A stretch of DNA of 60,486 nucleotides from Methanoregula sp. (GCF_028712425.1 NZ_JAQTQD010000017.1:1-60486); one strand, 5' to 3'; positions 7,665 through 16,754 are shown, counted from the stretch's first letter. Program-made: numbers and translations. The notes: generated by a model from the sequence alone, not told the origin.

Positions 7665-9560
7665 ATGTCATTTAAACGAATTTTACTGGTAAAACCATCG
7701 GGAAGAAAAGGATTAGGTTTTGCCTCCGATGTGATACCCATTGGTCTTGAATACATTGCCGCCTCAGTAGAGGACATCGTTGATGAGGTTAATATCATCG
7801 ACCTGGACATGGAACAGAATTCTCTTCACTATTTTCTCAATGCTCATAATCCCGATTTGGTCGCTATCACGATGTCGGCAACCGACCATGTGGAAGGTCT
7901 GCATCTCGCAAAAATCGCAAAGATGAACGGATGTACAACTGTTTTAGGTGGCTATCACCCGACCGCCATACCTGATGAGCTGCTGTTATACCCGCAGGTT
8001 AATTTGATTGTCCGGGGTGAAGGCGAATATACGATGAGGGAGCTGGTTCAGAAGGACTCTTTCAGAGATATCCCTGGCCTGTCCTACAAAGAGAATGGAA
8101 AAATAATTCACAACAGGGCTCGTCCGCTTATTAAGGATTTAGATGCTCTGCCATTTCCGGCCCGGCATCTGAGAAGACATGAATATAAAAATCACGTAAT
8201 AATCGAGAAGGGCAGGGTGAGGGAAGTGATCACCATGTCCAGGGGATGCTGGGGGCGGTGCAGTTTCTGTTGCGAACCTATGATGTGCCGAGGGTATCAA
8301 CGATTTCGCTCTCCTAAAAACGCGATGGAAGAACTGCTGGAGATCGTATCCATCCACAAGGGGCGACCCCTATCCATCTTTGTAACGGATCCGAACTTTA
8401 TGGGTTTTCCTCAGGGGGTTGATCACTTCTGTGATCTGTTACATCAAGAGAAATTGGACATTAAGTTCTCAGTCCTTGTCAGAGCGGACAGTGTTGTAAA
8501 GAATCCTGCAATTATTAGGAAGATGTGCGAGAACGGGATCCGAACTTATGAGATGGGAATTGAAAGTCCAAAAGCCGATGATCTGAAGGAAATCCGGAAA
8601 AACATAACCCAGGAGATGCAGGAAAAAGCCGTGAAAATATTGGCAGGGAATGGTGCATGGATCGGAGGAACCTTCGTTATCGGCCTGCCCGGCCAGACCG
8701 AAGAGGAAATAAAGCGATTCCCCCTTTACGCCAGAGAGATCGGATTAACCGGTGCAGCTTTCGGGGTGGCTACACCGTTCCCGGGAACTGATTTCTATAA
8801 AAAACTGGATCAGGAAGGTTTGATCGTTGAACGTGACTGGACCAAGTATGATGAAATGCATGCCGTATTCGAATTGGAACATGTGACTAGACAGAGGCTT
8901 GAGGAACTTTCGACCTATTGCCATGCCAAGTTCTGGACATTGGACGCGTTTCTCAGGCAGACCAGTAATTCTCTGGGACCTGGAGAAAAAATAGCTCTGG
9001 AAGATTTTATTGGTGATGTTCTCAACGCTTTGAGGTTTAGCTGGAATACAACGGCGGATCTCCAGACAGAGAATCTTCCCAACCATCGGCTGATTGCTAT
9101 TAAAGCTGGTGCAGACCCATGTGTCGAGAAGTATACACGGGATGTTGGCGTACACAATCTAATAGAATTTCCCAAGTATTTACTCATGATATTAGGGGAA
9201 CAGAGAATTCAGTTTACTATCACTTGTAAAGGCGTGCCTATTACAAGTTATATCATAAAAACCACCGCGAGCTCCGTAGAGTACGTGACGGCGGTACCAG
9301 GAAAGATGGACGACACGACCATCAATCTGGATGTTGATCTCAATGACGTAGATCTGTCAAATGGCGACACCAGTAACAGGGAGTTCCTGAAAAATTGTAT
9401 CCGGGCGACATTCTCTGTCCGTGGGATCGATGAGGTGTGGTATAGGACGAGGTTGCTTACCGCGATAGGTCTTGGATCGACACAATTAATCATTGGTAAG
9501 AATTTCAGGACGCTAGAAAGAGCGGGAAATTATGTTCGTGCCATCGGGGTGCCGAAATGA
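7665..9560 (+). CDS. B12-binding radical SAM protein with SCP2-like C-terminus
   Basis: The 631-aa protein has a cobalamin-binding domain (1-150; PIGLEYIAASVED and VLGGYHPT are typical) and a radical SAM core with C195-x3-C199-x2-C202 (SRGCWGRCSFCCEP), GIES and FVIGLPGQTEEE motifs, as in BchE/HpnP-like enzymes. The last 130 residues resemble a sterol-carrier-protein-2 fold (QFTITCKGVPITSYIIKTTA near 514, followed by a paired acidic beta segment). SCP2 domains bind lipids, so the enzyme may methylate or rearrange a lipid held by its own carrier domain. It starts directly after the preceding stop and ends in an ATGA overlap with the next gene. The SCP2 call is by eye and moderate. Confidence 0.8.
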   Translation: MSFKRILLVKPSGRKGLGFASDVIPIGLEYIAASVEDIVDEVNIIDLDMEQNSLHYFLNAHNPDLVAITMSATDHVEGLHLAKIAKMNGCTTVLGGYHPTAIPDELLLYPQVNLIVRGEGEYTMRELVQKDSFRDIPGLSYKENGKIIHNRARPLIKDLDALPFPARHLRRHEYKNHVIIEKGRVREVITMSRGCWGRCSFCCEPMMCRGYQRFRSPKNAMEELLEIVSIHKGRPLSIFVTDPNFMGFPQGVDHFCDLLHQEKLDIKFSVLVRADSVVKNPAIIRKMCENGIRTYEMGIESPKADDLKEIRKNITQEMQEKAVKILAGNGAWIGGTFVIGLPGQTEEEIKRFPLYAREIGLTGAAFGVATPFPGTDFYKKLDQEGLIVERDWTKYDEMHAVFELEHVTRQRLEELSTYCHAKFWTLDAFLRQTSNSLGPGEKIALEDFIGDVLNALRFSWNTTADLQTENLPNHRLIAIKAGADPCVEKYTRDVGVHNLIEFPKYLLMILGEQRIQFTITCKGVPITSYIIKTTASSVEYVTAVPGKMDDTTINLDVDLNDVDLSNGDTSNREFLKNCIRATFSVRGIDEVWYRTRLLTAIGLGSTQLIIGKNFRTLERAGNYVRAIGVPK

Positions 9561-10633
9561 GGATTACTGAGCGTGTCATCTCTGCAAAGAAATGTGTCAG
9601 GGACAAGATGAGAAAGATTCGGCGAACCTACACTCTAATACGAGAACTCAGTTCCATCGATGGGGATAATATAAATCGTAAATTTCTGGATAGGGTGATG
9701 TTTAGCGTTGAGACCCTGCCTCCCCTGGGGAAAGAGTACTGGTGGTTGCTGTTCTTTGGCAGAGATGGGAGACAGATGATGGTACTGGTTTACCGGAAAT
9801 TCGGGAGAACCATGGTCTTCAACGGACAGAATGTTGTATTCTGGAAGACAGAACATGGTGCATTCCGGGCGGTGACAACCAGTTGGATCTGTGATGGAAA
9901 GGAACTACACGATCTTGGAGTCACCAACCCTGTAATAGTATCTTCCAATAGAGTGAAAGCATTAGTTTCCAGAATCTCCGACCAGAAGTTGATCTTCAAG
10001 GGGAAGTTTCCCGAATACGAACTTGAGATAGGTGACCTTGTTCATCTTAAAATGACAGAAGGCAATTCTTCTGAAAATAAATGTGCCTATGGTGTTTACC
10101 TTCCTCCCTTTGGAGCAGGATGGATCGATATTTTCACAAACGCTGAGGGAACTGTGATGGGAAAAGAGTTTGTGGGAACCGCCCATTTACAAAAAGTCGT
10201 TGGCGTCATGCCCTATGGATCGTTCCATTGGGCACGAGTGGTCTTTCAAAACAATTCGATATTCTCGTTTTTCTGCCTGAAAACCGGGGAAAAATCAACA
10301 AGGTATTTCCATATCTCTATGAACTTCTATGATCACCATGCCCGAAAGTATATCCGGTTCAGGAAACCACGATTGAAAATTTCAGAGAAAAAGGAAAGAA
10401 TTACAACGTGGAATATTGAGGGACGGGACGAAGAAAATGAACTCAGGATTGTGCTGGTGTCGTATGCGGAAAAAAAATTCACCATGCATGGGGGGGGTTC
10501 CCAGACATATATAGAGTATGCAGTAACACCTGCCGAATTCATGCTGAAAACCAAAGATAAAACAATTACGTTGAAGGATTTGGGGGAGGGGATTGGCTCA
10601 TTTGAGGATGCGTATGGTTCGCCGGGATTCTAA
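9557..10633 (+). CDS. Beta-rich protein of unknown function, possibly lipocalin/AttH-like
   Basis: This 358-aa protein is translationally coupled to the radical SAM gene before it (ATGA). It is rich in aromatic residues and alternating hydrophobic beta-strand patterns (KEYWWLLFFGRDGRQMMVLV near residue 55, GSFHWARVVF near 223, IYFRAW-free C-terminal strands). The double-barrel pattern is reminiscent of AttH/carotenoid 1,2-hydratase-like proteins, which hydrate isoprenoid double bonds, but the characteristic motifs are not clear and I do not assign it. No signal peptide or membrane segment is evident, so it is probably cytosolic. The last gene of the first transcriptional block, it is followed by about 100 bases without a gene. 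Confidence 0.6.
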   Translation: MRITERVISAKKCVRDKMRKIRRTYTLIRELSSIDGDNINRKFLDRVMFSVETLPPLGKEYWWLLFFGRDGRQMMVLVYRKFGRTMVFNGQNVVFWKTEHGAFRAVTTSWICDGKELHDLGVTNPVIVSSNRVKALVSRISDQKLIFKGKFPEYELEIGDLVHLKMTEGNSSENKCAYGVYLPPFGAGWIDIFTNAEGTVMGKEFVGTAHLQKVVGVMPYGSFHWARVVFQNNSIFSFFCLKTGEKSTRYFHISMNFYDHHARKYIRFRKPRLKISEKKERITTWNIEGRDEENELRIVLVSYAEKKFTMHGGGSQTYIEYAVTPAEFMLKTKDKTITLKDLGEGIGSFEDAYGSPGF

Positions 10634-10730
10634 TATCGTGGTCTCTGGTGAAAATGAGGGATATATGAGATCACCGCTGGTGTTCTTTAGTTGAGGAAAG
10701 TTTGAATTTTCATGTTGTATTTCAGGAGGA

Positions 10731-10871
10731 ATGAGATTGGTATCTTTAGATTCCATGAAAGAGATGGATTGCCTAGAACCTTGCAACATCAAGGATACAG
10801 ATGATGATCCACAGGAACACCCGTTCGGTGGCTATTCAGTGATGACAAAAAAAGGAAAAAACAAAGGATGA
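10731..10871 (+). CDS. 46-aa small protein coupled to ferredoxin
   Basis: An ATG at 10731 follows a strong ribosome-binding site (AGGAGG, 10,725-10,730, close spacing) and opens a 46-codon frame whose TGA overlaps the ferredoxin ATG (ATGA at 10,868-10,871). The peptide holds a CLEPC cysteine pair at residues 14-18, an acidic stretch of three Asp, and a basic C-terminal tail. The strong RBS and coupling suggest it is truly translated, either as a leader allowing ferredoxin translation or as a small partner protein. I recognise no family. Confidence 0.6.
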   Translation: MRLVSLDSMKEMDCLEPCNIKDTDDDPQEHPFGGYSVMTKKGKNKG

Positions 10872-11083
10872 TTCAGTTGTCTCTCGATAAATCTAGAAAA
10901 CGACCGACAGTTCGTCGCTCAATATGCGGATACTGCGGGTGCTGTGTAATGGTGTGTCCTGAAGGTGCACTGGAGCTGATCGATGTGTATCTTGATGTCA
11001 GTGCAGTATGTTCCGGCTGCGGAATCTGTGTTAAGGTATGCCCTTTGGGTGCATTGGAGGTCATCGATGAAGTCAAAGTATGA
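10868..11083 (+). CDS. 2[4Fe-4S] ferredoxin
   Basis: The 71-aa protein has two classic cluster motifs, [12 protein letters not shown] (about residues 20-31) and [12 protein letters not shown] (about 49-60), separated by the usual symmetrical linker. It should carry low-potential electrons. It lies between the 46-aa gene (ATGA overlap) and the geranylgeranyl reductase (16-base overlap), and the radical SAM Tes homologue follows. It is therefore probably the dedicated electron donor for prenyl-chain reduction, for radical SAM clusters, or for both. Methanogen geranylgeranyl reductases are known to work with adjacent ferredoxins. Confidence 0.93.
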   Translation: MIQLSLDKSRKRPTVRRSICGYCGCCVMVCPEGALELIDVYLDVSAVCSGCGICVKVCPLGALEVIDEVKV

Positions 11084-12263
11084 TCTGCTGGTAGTTGGCG
11101 GGGGACCCGGAGGAGCTCTTGCTGCACGGACCGCAGCAGAGAAGGGACTTTCTACCTGTCTGCTAGAGAAACGGCCGGCCATTGGGGTACCAGTCCGATG
11201 TGCGGAGGGGATCGGAAAGGAAGCTCTTGTAGAGTATGTGAAACCTAATCCCAGTTATATATCAGCCGAGATTAACCGAGCGGAACTGGTCGCTCCGGAT
11301 GGAACGTCACTGATCCTTGAGTCCAGAGTTGTAGGAAGCAAGGTCGGGTATGTTTTAGACCGCAAAATCTTTGATCGTTGTCTGGTGGCACAGGCAGCCG
11401 ATGCCGGTGCCGATGTGATGGTCAAGACAAGGGCTGTCGCTCCGCTTATCACAGATGGTGTGGTGAATGGTGCCATTCTGGAACAACAGGGAAAGAATAC
11501 ACCCGTCACGGCGGATGTTGTTATCGCAGCTGATGGCGTTGAGTCAAAATTTGCCCGGTGGTGTGGTATTGATACTACCGTTCCTGTGCGGGAGGCCATG
11601 ACCTGCGCCCAGTATCTCATGACGGGTCTTGACATTGAGGAGCACACCACGGTCTTTTATCTTGGCAACGAGATCGCCCCCAATGGATATCTGTGGGTAT
11701 TCCCGAAAGGGGGAAGAACCGCTAATGTGGGGATCGGCATTTCAGGAAAGAACAGCAGAGCGGGTCATCGGGCGAAAGACTACCTTGACCGGTTCGTTCA
11801 CACCCGCTTCCCGGAGGGAAAAATTATCGAACAAATTGTCGGAGGAGTCCCGGTCTGCAAACCACTCCCCTGCACTGCTGCTGATGGTCTTCTGATTGCG
11901 GGTGATGCAGCCCGGGTGGTGGACCCGCTTACAGGAGGAGGCATTTACAATGCAATGTATACCGGGAAGCTCGCCGCAGAAACAGCAGTAAATGCGATCT
12001 CTCGCGGAAATGTGTCAAAAGACGCACTGGGAAATTACGATACAATGTGGCGGACTTCTTCGTTTGGTAAAAGCCTTTACCGGAACTGGCAGATCAAGGA
12101 GTATTTCATCACACTTTCTGACATGAAACTGAATGCGCTGGTTCAATCTGCAACGACTCTTGATCTCGAGAATTTCAGCACTCTTAATATCATAAAGGAA
12201 TTGATGAAGCGGAATCCCGGGCTTATACCCGAACTGGCGATGCTCAAACTTGGACTGGGATGA
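11067..12263 (+). CDS. Geranylgeranyl reductase family flavoprotein
   Basis: With the start at 11067 (ATG after GGAGGT) the product is 398 aa, the usual family length; it overlaps the ferredoxin by 17 bases. The FAD-binding [17 protein letters not shown] motif is at residues 8-24, the family [11 protein letters not shown] motif follows near 42, and a [19 protein letters not shown] motif lies near 275. These enzymes saturate the geranylgeranyl chains of archaeal membrane lipids, taking electrons from ferredoxin. A methanogen normally has a core copy, so this island copy may be a specialised paralogue acting on other isoprenoids such as quinone-like or cross-linked lipids. Confidence 0.9.
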   Translation: MKSKYDLLVVGGGPGGALAARTAAEKGLSTCLLEKRPAIGVPVRCAEGIGKEALVEYVKPNPSYISAEINRAELVAPDGTSLILESRVVGSKVGYVLDRKIFDRCLVAQAADAGADVMVKTRAVAPLITDGVVNGAILEQQGKNTPVTADVVIAADGVESKFARWCGIDTTVPVREAMTCAQYLMTGLDIEEHTTVFYLGNEIAPNGYLWVFPKGGRTANVGIGISGKNSRAGHRAKDYLDRFVHTRFPEGKIIEQIVGGVPVCKPLPCTAADGLLIAGDAARVVDPLTGGGIYNAMYTGKLAAETAVNAISRGNVSKDALGNYDTMWRTSSFGKSLYRNWQIKEYFITLSDMKLNALVQSATTLDLENFSTLNIIKELMKRNPGLIPELAMLKLGLG

Positions 12264-12285
12264 CAATAGTATTTGAGGTGGTCAA

Positions 12286-13755
12286 TTGATAAAGATAAAA
12301 AAAACACGGAGCCTTTGCCCTGTATGCAATACCATTCTTGAGGCAGATATTATCGAGGACCGGGGACAGGTCTGGCTGGAACGGACATGTCCGATTCATG
12401 GCATGTCCCGGAATCTTTACTGGTCGGATGCCGCAATGTATCACCGGTATGATAAGTATGAAACCGTGGGTAACGGCATCGAAAATCCTCAGAAGATTGC
12501 CCCACCCGAAAGCTGCCCGGCGTCCTGCGGGTTGTGCAGCAACCACCATTCGCAGACTCTGCTTGCGAATATCGACCTTACAAACCGCTGCAACCTGAAC
12601 TGCGATTTCTGTTTTGCCAATGCCCGGGCATGTGGGTTCGTATATGAACCGGCATTTGATGAGGTCGTAACAATGATGCAAATGCTAAGGGCTCAAAAAC
12701 CCATACCTGTACCTGCTGTACAGTTCTCTGGTGGAGAACCCACAATGCGGGATGACCTTGTAAAAATCATCAAAAAAGCAAAGGAGATGGGATTCCCGCA
12801 GGTTCAGATTGCAACAAACGGGATCAGGATTGCAAAAGAACCTGAACTGGCTCGTCAGCTCAGGGACGCAGGACTCAGTACCATCTACCTCCACTTTGAC
12901 GGGATTTCCAAAGAGACCAACCCGTTTCTCGCGATTCATAAAAAGGCAATTGAGAACCTGAATAAAGTAGGTCTTGGTGTGGTCCTCGTGCCTACGGTTA
13001 TACGGGGAAGAAATGATCACGAAGTCGGGGATATCATCCGGTTTGCAGCCAGGAATATTTCTGTCATCCGCGGTGTGAATTTCCAGCCGGTTGCATTTAC
13101 CGGTGCTGCACGTGAAGAGGATGTCAGGAAAGCACGAATCACCATTCCCGATCTTCTGGCAGGTATTGAGATGCAGATGGAAGGCGTTATAAAAAAAGAT
13201 GATTTCTACCCGGTTCCCTGCGTGATTCCGTTCTCGAATCTTGTCGAAGCATATACCGGGAGGCCCCAGGTCAGGTTCACCGCTCACCAGCATTGCGGCG
13301 CAGCAACCTATATATTTGTCCAGCATGATGGATCAGTCGTTCCAGTGAACCGGATGGTAGATGTGGACAACTTCTTTGAATCCATCGGGCAGATGGCAGA
13401 AACACTCGAAAAAGGCGGCACCATCAATAAATACAAAGCACTTCTCGAAGGGGTCAAAAATATGCACGACTCGGTCAAGAATGGCGAGCAGGGAAATACA
13501 ACAGATTTCTGGAAGATGATCGGCAAAATCCTGATCGGGCAGAACTTCGATGCTCTCCGGGAGTTCCACCAGAATGCGCTGTTCATCGGGACCATGCATT
13601 TCATGGACCGGTACAACTATGATCTCGGGCGTGTTCAGCGGTGCTGCATTCATTACGCAACCCCGGATGGACGTTTGATTCCCTTCTGTACCTATAATAG
13701 TGGCCCAGTATACAGAGAGCTGGTTTGGAAAAAGTACGCAAAGAAAAACTCGTGA
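12286..13755 (+). CDS. Radical SAM protein of the tetraether synthase (Tes) type
   Basis: The start is TTG at 12286, set by GAGGTG seven bases upstream and by the absence of a better ATG. The 489-aa protein has an N-terminal rubredoxin-like metal site (C11, C14, C35 and the CPIHG segment), a second Cys group (C77, C81, C84) and the radical SAM cluster C102-x3-C106-x2-C109 (NRCNLNCDFCF). QFSGGEPTMRDD and a Cys-bearing C-terminal region follow. This multi-cluster layout matches Tes (MJ0619 type), which couples the ends of two archaeol chains to make tetraether lipids. It lies 22 bases after the reductase gene. A role in a variant C-C coupling is possible; the orthologue/paralogue question needs a tree. 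Confidence 0.8.
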   Translation: MIKIKKTRSLCPVCNTILEADIIEDRGQVWLERTCPIHGMSRNLYWSDAAMYHRYDKYETVGNGIENPQKIAPPESCPASCGLCSNHHSQTLLANIDLTNRCNLNCDFCFANARACGFVYEPAFDEVVTMMQMLRAQKPIPVPAVQFSGGEPTMRDDLVKIIKKAKEMGFPQVQIATNGIRIAKEPELARQLRDAGLSTIYLHFDGISKETNPFLAIHKKAIENLNKVGLGVVLVPTVIRGRNDHEVGDIIRFAARNISVIRGVNFQPVAFTGAAREEDVRKARITIPDLLAGIEMQMEGVIKKDDFYPVPCVIPFSNLVEAYTGRPQVRFTAHQHCGAATYIFVQHDGSVVPVNRMVDVDNFFESIGQMAETLEKGGTINKYKALLEGVKNMHDSVKNGEQGNTTDFWKMIGKILIGQNFDALREFHQNALFIGTMHFMDRYNYDLGRVQRCCIHYATPDGRLIPFCTYNSGPVYRELVWKKYAKKNS

Positions 13756-13835
13756 ATAAGGAAGAGGGAAATGGAGTCCATAGCCCTTTATCATGAATAT
13801 TCAGAAAATTGGAATTAAGATAGGGAGAGACTAGT

Positions 13836-13895
13836 ATGACCCCGAATATTCTCATGGAAGATGTTGTCTTATTGTATCTGGAATCCCCTCAGGGA
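13836..13895. repeat. Imperfect direct repeat, left copy
   Basis: About 60 bases here match 15,939-15,998 with scattered mismatches; the longest identical block is TTGTATCTGGAATCCCCT. The two copies flank the AarF/UbiB kinase gene in the same orientation, as if that gene had been inserted within, or duplicated with, a small gene. Confidence 0.7.
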
Positions 13896-13955
13896 ACGGA
13901 ATTTTTCGTCATCAGAGAGTCACTCCTTACCGGTATTGTCCGTAACTCCCGATAA
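13836..13955 (+). CDS. Candidate 39-aa small protein, part of a duplicated segment
   Basis: An ATG at 13836 with a purine-rich AGGGAGAGA upstream opens a 39-codon frame ending in TAA at 13,953-13,955. Its first 18 codons are repeated, with changes, in a 22-codon frame at 15,939-16,007 on the other side of the AarF gene (shared NI.M..VV.LYLESP). Amino-acid similarity is preserved in the same frame, which favours coding origin, but both may be remnants. I recognise no family. Confidence 0.35.
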   Translation: MTPNILMEDVVLLYLESPQGTEFFVIRESLLTGIVRNSR

Positions 13956-13992
13956 AATAAAAAACCCTGAATTATCATAACGGTCCGCAAAC

Positions 13993-15645
13993 ATGGTCAT
14001 GCAGATCCAAAGGTTCTCGGAGATCATCGAGATCCTTGGCAAATACGGTTTTAACATCGCCTTGGAGAAACTGTTCCCGGGGTATTCTCGCGTACGATTG
14101 CCGTTTCACGGAGTTTCTCCTGAACCGTCCACCATGTACGAACGGATGCGACTTGCCATCGAGGAACTCGGTCCGACCTTCGTGAAGCTCGGGCAGATCA
14201 TGAGCACGCGGACGGACATCTTACCCCAGGAGATGATCAGGGAACTCAAAAAATTGCAGGATAATGTAAAACCCGTGCCATTCTCAGAAATTTATCCGGT
14301 GATCGAAGAGCAGTGCCCGGGCTTCGATACATGGTTCCGGGAGATCGACGAGATCCCGGTAGCCTCCGCCTCGATTGCTCAGGTTCATAGTGCAATCCTC
14401 AGGGACGGGACCCAGGTTGCCCTCAAAATCCAGCGCCCGGGTATCGGGCAAGTCATAGAGACCGATCTCCGTATCCTACAGTCGATGGCGGAACGGGTCG
14501 AACGGGTCTTCCCCGAAGCCCGGATCTACAACCCGACCGGCATGGTGAAGGACTTCGCGCACCAGATACGAAAAGAGCTGGATTTCCGGGAGGAGGCAAA
14601 GACTTCGGAACGGATGAAACAGAACTTCAGGGAGGTATCCGGCATCCACTTCCCGAAGATATATCGGGAGTACTCATCATCCCGTATACTCGTCATGGAG
14701 TTCGTCGAGGGGGTCCGGATCGATAATCTGAAAGAGATCACCGCCATGGGACTTGACCCGCATGAGATCGGGGAGAGAGGTTTTCATGCATACCTTAAGA
14801 TGATCTTCGAAGACGGCTTCTTCCATGGCGATCCGCACCCGGGCAACCTGCTCGTTACGAAGGATGGTACTATCGTCGTCTTGGATTTCGGGATTGCCGG
14901 GACCATCCGCCCGGAAAAGCGGCAGAATTTCATCAACTTCCTCTTCGCCTTGATGAACAAGGACACGGATTTGATGATAAAGTCCCTGGAAAAATTCGGG
15001 GTCGTAATACCTGCTGAAAACCGGGAGCCGCTACAGGACGATCTCTTTGTCCTGATACAGGACTTGGGTCTCGATCAGAACATCTCCCGGTTCAATTTTC
15101 CGCTGTTCGTGGCCGAGCTCTCGGAAGTAATGCGCCATTACAGGATCAAGGTGCCGATGAACCTGATGCTCCTTTTAAAGGTCCTTGTCATGATACTCGA
15201 TATCGGCGTCCATCTCAACCCGGAGTTTAACATTGAGCAAGAACTCTCCCCATTTCTCGTGAGAATCGCACAGAAAAATACCTTCTCCGCCACCAGTGCA
15301 AAAAAGGCATCCGTCTCACTGCTGGAGACCACTGATGCGGTTCTCGATATGCCCCGTCATCTCAACCTGATGCTGAATCGGTTCTCTTCGGGAACGTTTC
15401 GTCTGGAACTTGTCGATAAGGATATTCGGGAATTTCAGACTGCGCTCGACTCGGCAAGCGACAAGTTGATGCTCGGTCTGGTTGTCGGATCGCTTGTCGT
15501 AGGGTCTTCGCTGGTCCTCTCGTCCAACCCTTTGCCCCTTCCCCCGGAGGTCTCATGGCTGGCGGTTGCTGGATATAGTGCTGCAGCCTTGACGGTGCTC
15601 TATGTAGTATACCATGTCATCTACCTGAGGTTCCGGGAGCGGTGA
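13993..15645 (+). CDS. AarF/ABC1/UbiB-family atypical kinase
   Basis: The 550-aa protein shows the UbiB-family signatures: FVKLGQIMSTRTDILP (KxGQ motif, near 60), VALKIQRPGI (nucleotide-binding Lys, near 145), HGDPHPGNLLV (near 277) and VLDFGIAG (metal-binding). Two hydrophobic segments near the C-terminus (about 495-515 and 520-543) anchor it in the membrane. Relatives in bacteria, mitochondria and archaea are ATPases or kinases needed for isoprenoid quinone or lipid metabolism and lipid homeostasis. Its place at the end of the island cargo supports a role with isoprenoid lipids. It is flanked by short direct repeats and separated from Tes by 237 bases, so it may have its own promoter. Confidence 0.88.
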   Translation: MVMQIQRFSEIIEILGKYGFNIALEKLFPGYSRVRLPFHGVSPEPSTMYERMRLAIEELGPTFVKLGQIMSTRTDILPQEMIRELKKLQDNVKPVPFSEIYPVIEEQCPGFDTWFREIDEIPVASASIAQVHSAILRDGTQVALKIQRPGIGQVIETDLRILQSMAERVERVFPEARIYNPTGMVKDFAHQIRKELDFREEAKTSERMKQNFREVSGIHFPKIYREYSSSRILVMEFVEGVRIDNLKEITAMGLDPHEIGERGFHAYLKMIFEDGFFHGDPHPGNLLVTKDGTIVVLDFGIAGTIRPEKRQNFINFLFALMNKDTDLMIKSLEKFGVVIPAENREPLQDDLFVLIQDLGLDQNISRFNFPLFVAELSEVMRHYRIKVPMNLMLLLKVLVMILDIGVHLNPEFNIEQELSPFLVRIAQKNTFSATSAKKASVSLLETTDAVLDMPRHLNLMLNRFSSGTFRLELVDKDIREFQTALDSASDKLMLGLVVGSLVVGSSLVLSSNPLPLPPEVSWLAVAGYSAAALTVLYVVYHVIYLRFRER

Positions 15646-16315
15646 AACGAAGGCGACTCTTTAATGGAGGATCGATGAGAGAAAATTACGGAATCACTTG
15701 ATCAGGACAGATATTATCAAAGAACTATAATCAAAACATGGTTTGAACGAAAGAAAACACAAAGGAGCACTTAGGGAAGGAGAATGAACACTATCCTGTA
15801 TCGTAATGAAATGCCCGGAATTTTGGGAGAGCGGATTATGAACCTGCCGGAAACCGGAATGAAAATCCTGGCACAGATCCCCGGGCAACACCATCAAATC
15901 AGCCGAAAAATGCGGGATCAAAACATGGAGAAAAACCTATGATCCCGAATATTTTCATGAAAGGAGTTGTTGCATTGTATCTGGAATCCCCTAAGGAATG
16001 GAGATAATCCATAATTATCTCTCGTCTAACGACGGAAACGATACGATCCATAATTACATTTCCCCTATAATCCGCCCGACAATCGGCTAAGCTGTCGTAG
16101 CGCCCACAACCCGGGCCAGGACTCGTCTGAGTAGGATCATGGTCCCGCAGATAGCTGCCCATGCGGATTTGGATCATATGGATGCTCGGGATCTGGCGAT
16201 ATACCCGCCGTCCATTGACATTCCTCTTCTCACGATGGAGCATATCAATTATTTTTGTTATAATGCTTTTATTCACATTTTATTTGGTCATAAAAAAAAT
16301 CAAAAAAGGAAGAAA
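15646..16315. other. Intergenic region with small ORF remnant
   Basis: Apart from the 22-codon repeat frame at 15,939-16,007, no convincing gene is seen. Overlapping ORFs occur on both strands (a 125-codon minus frame, plus frames across 16,139-16,631), but none has a recognisable family and they conflict. One plus frame would encode a hydrophobic segment near 16,225-16,300, which may be chance in AT-rich DNA. Confidence 0.4.
15939..16007 (+). pseudogene. 22-codon truncated copy of the 39-aa small frame
   Basis: The frame starts at ATG 15939 and stops at 16,005-16,007. Residues 1-18 parallel those of the frame at 13,836, after which an early stop truncates it. The downstream sequence does not continue the similarity. 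It is best read as the right copy of a duplicated segment around the AarF gene. Confidence 0.35.
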
Positions 16316-16753
16316 TCAATTATCATTCGTCTCTTTGTTTTTCGGCATTGTCGGATTCTTCTTGCGGTATTTTCCAAATTTTGAGATCGGACAATGTTTC
16401 CCATCGCATCCGGAATCCTCCGTTTTTCTGTCAGTCATTTCTACTGCGTTAGGTTCTGGGTGTGACGTCGGTTCGATGACCTCAAGAAACACTTTCCCGT
16501 CAAGGGTATGCTTCCGAACAGTCAACAATTCATCACCGGCCTCTTCAATCATTTCAGTAGCATCAGGAACTGTTTTTACCGGTTCCGACTCGGAGGATTT
16601 GGGCTGCGAATCATTTGACGCTGTGTCATGATTTAGCTCACCTTTTGAAAAGACTCTCTTCGAAACTATCCGACATGCTAACGTTGAAGGATCCTTCGGA
16701 TCCATAGGTTTACACTTCAGTATAAACTCCTTAGTTTCAGTTTTGCTAGCCAT
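16316..16753 (-). CDS. Hypothetical protein, acidic and low-complexity
   Basis: The ATG at 16753 is chosen because GAAGGAG lies six bases upstream, inside the end of the preceding gene; the product is 145 aa. It begins MASKTETKEFILKCKP and becomes rich in Ser, Glu, Asp and Pro (SQPKSSESEPVKTVPD), with three isolated Cys residues and a Lys-rich end. No family is recognised. It is the last of three tightly linked minus-strand genes (17,176 to 16,316) and is probably co-translated with them. A disordered accessory or nucleic-acid-associated role is possible but not shown. Confidence 0.6.
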   Translation of the reverse strand: MASKTETKEFILKCKPMDPKDPSTLACRIVSKRVFSKGELNHDTASNDSQPKSSESEPVKTVPDATEMIEEAGDELLTVRKHTLDGKVFLEVIEPTSHPEPNAVEMTDRKTEDSGCDGKHCPISKFGKYRKKNPTMPKNKETNDN

Positions 16754-16754
16754 T

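Noticed and set aside
15899-16631. Overlapping ORFs on both strands (125-codon minus, 156-codon plus with a hydrophobic stretch)
   Set aside because: No family, no ribosome-binding site, mutually conflicting, and overlapping a better supported minus gene.
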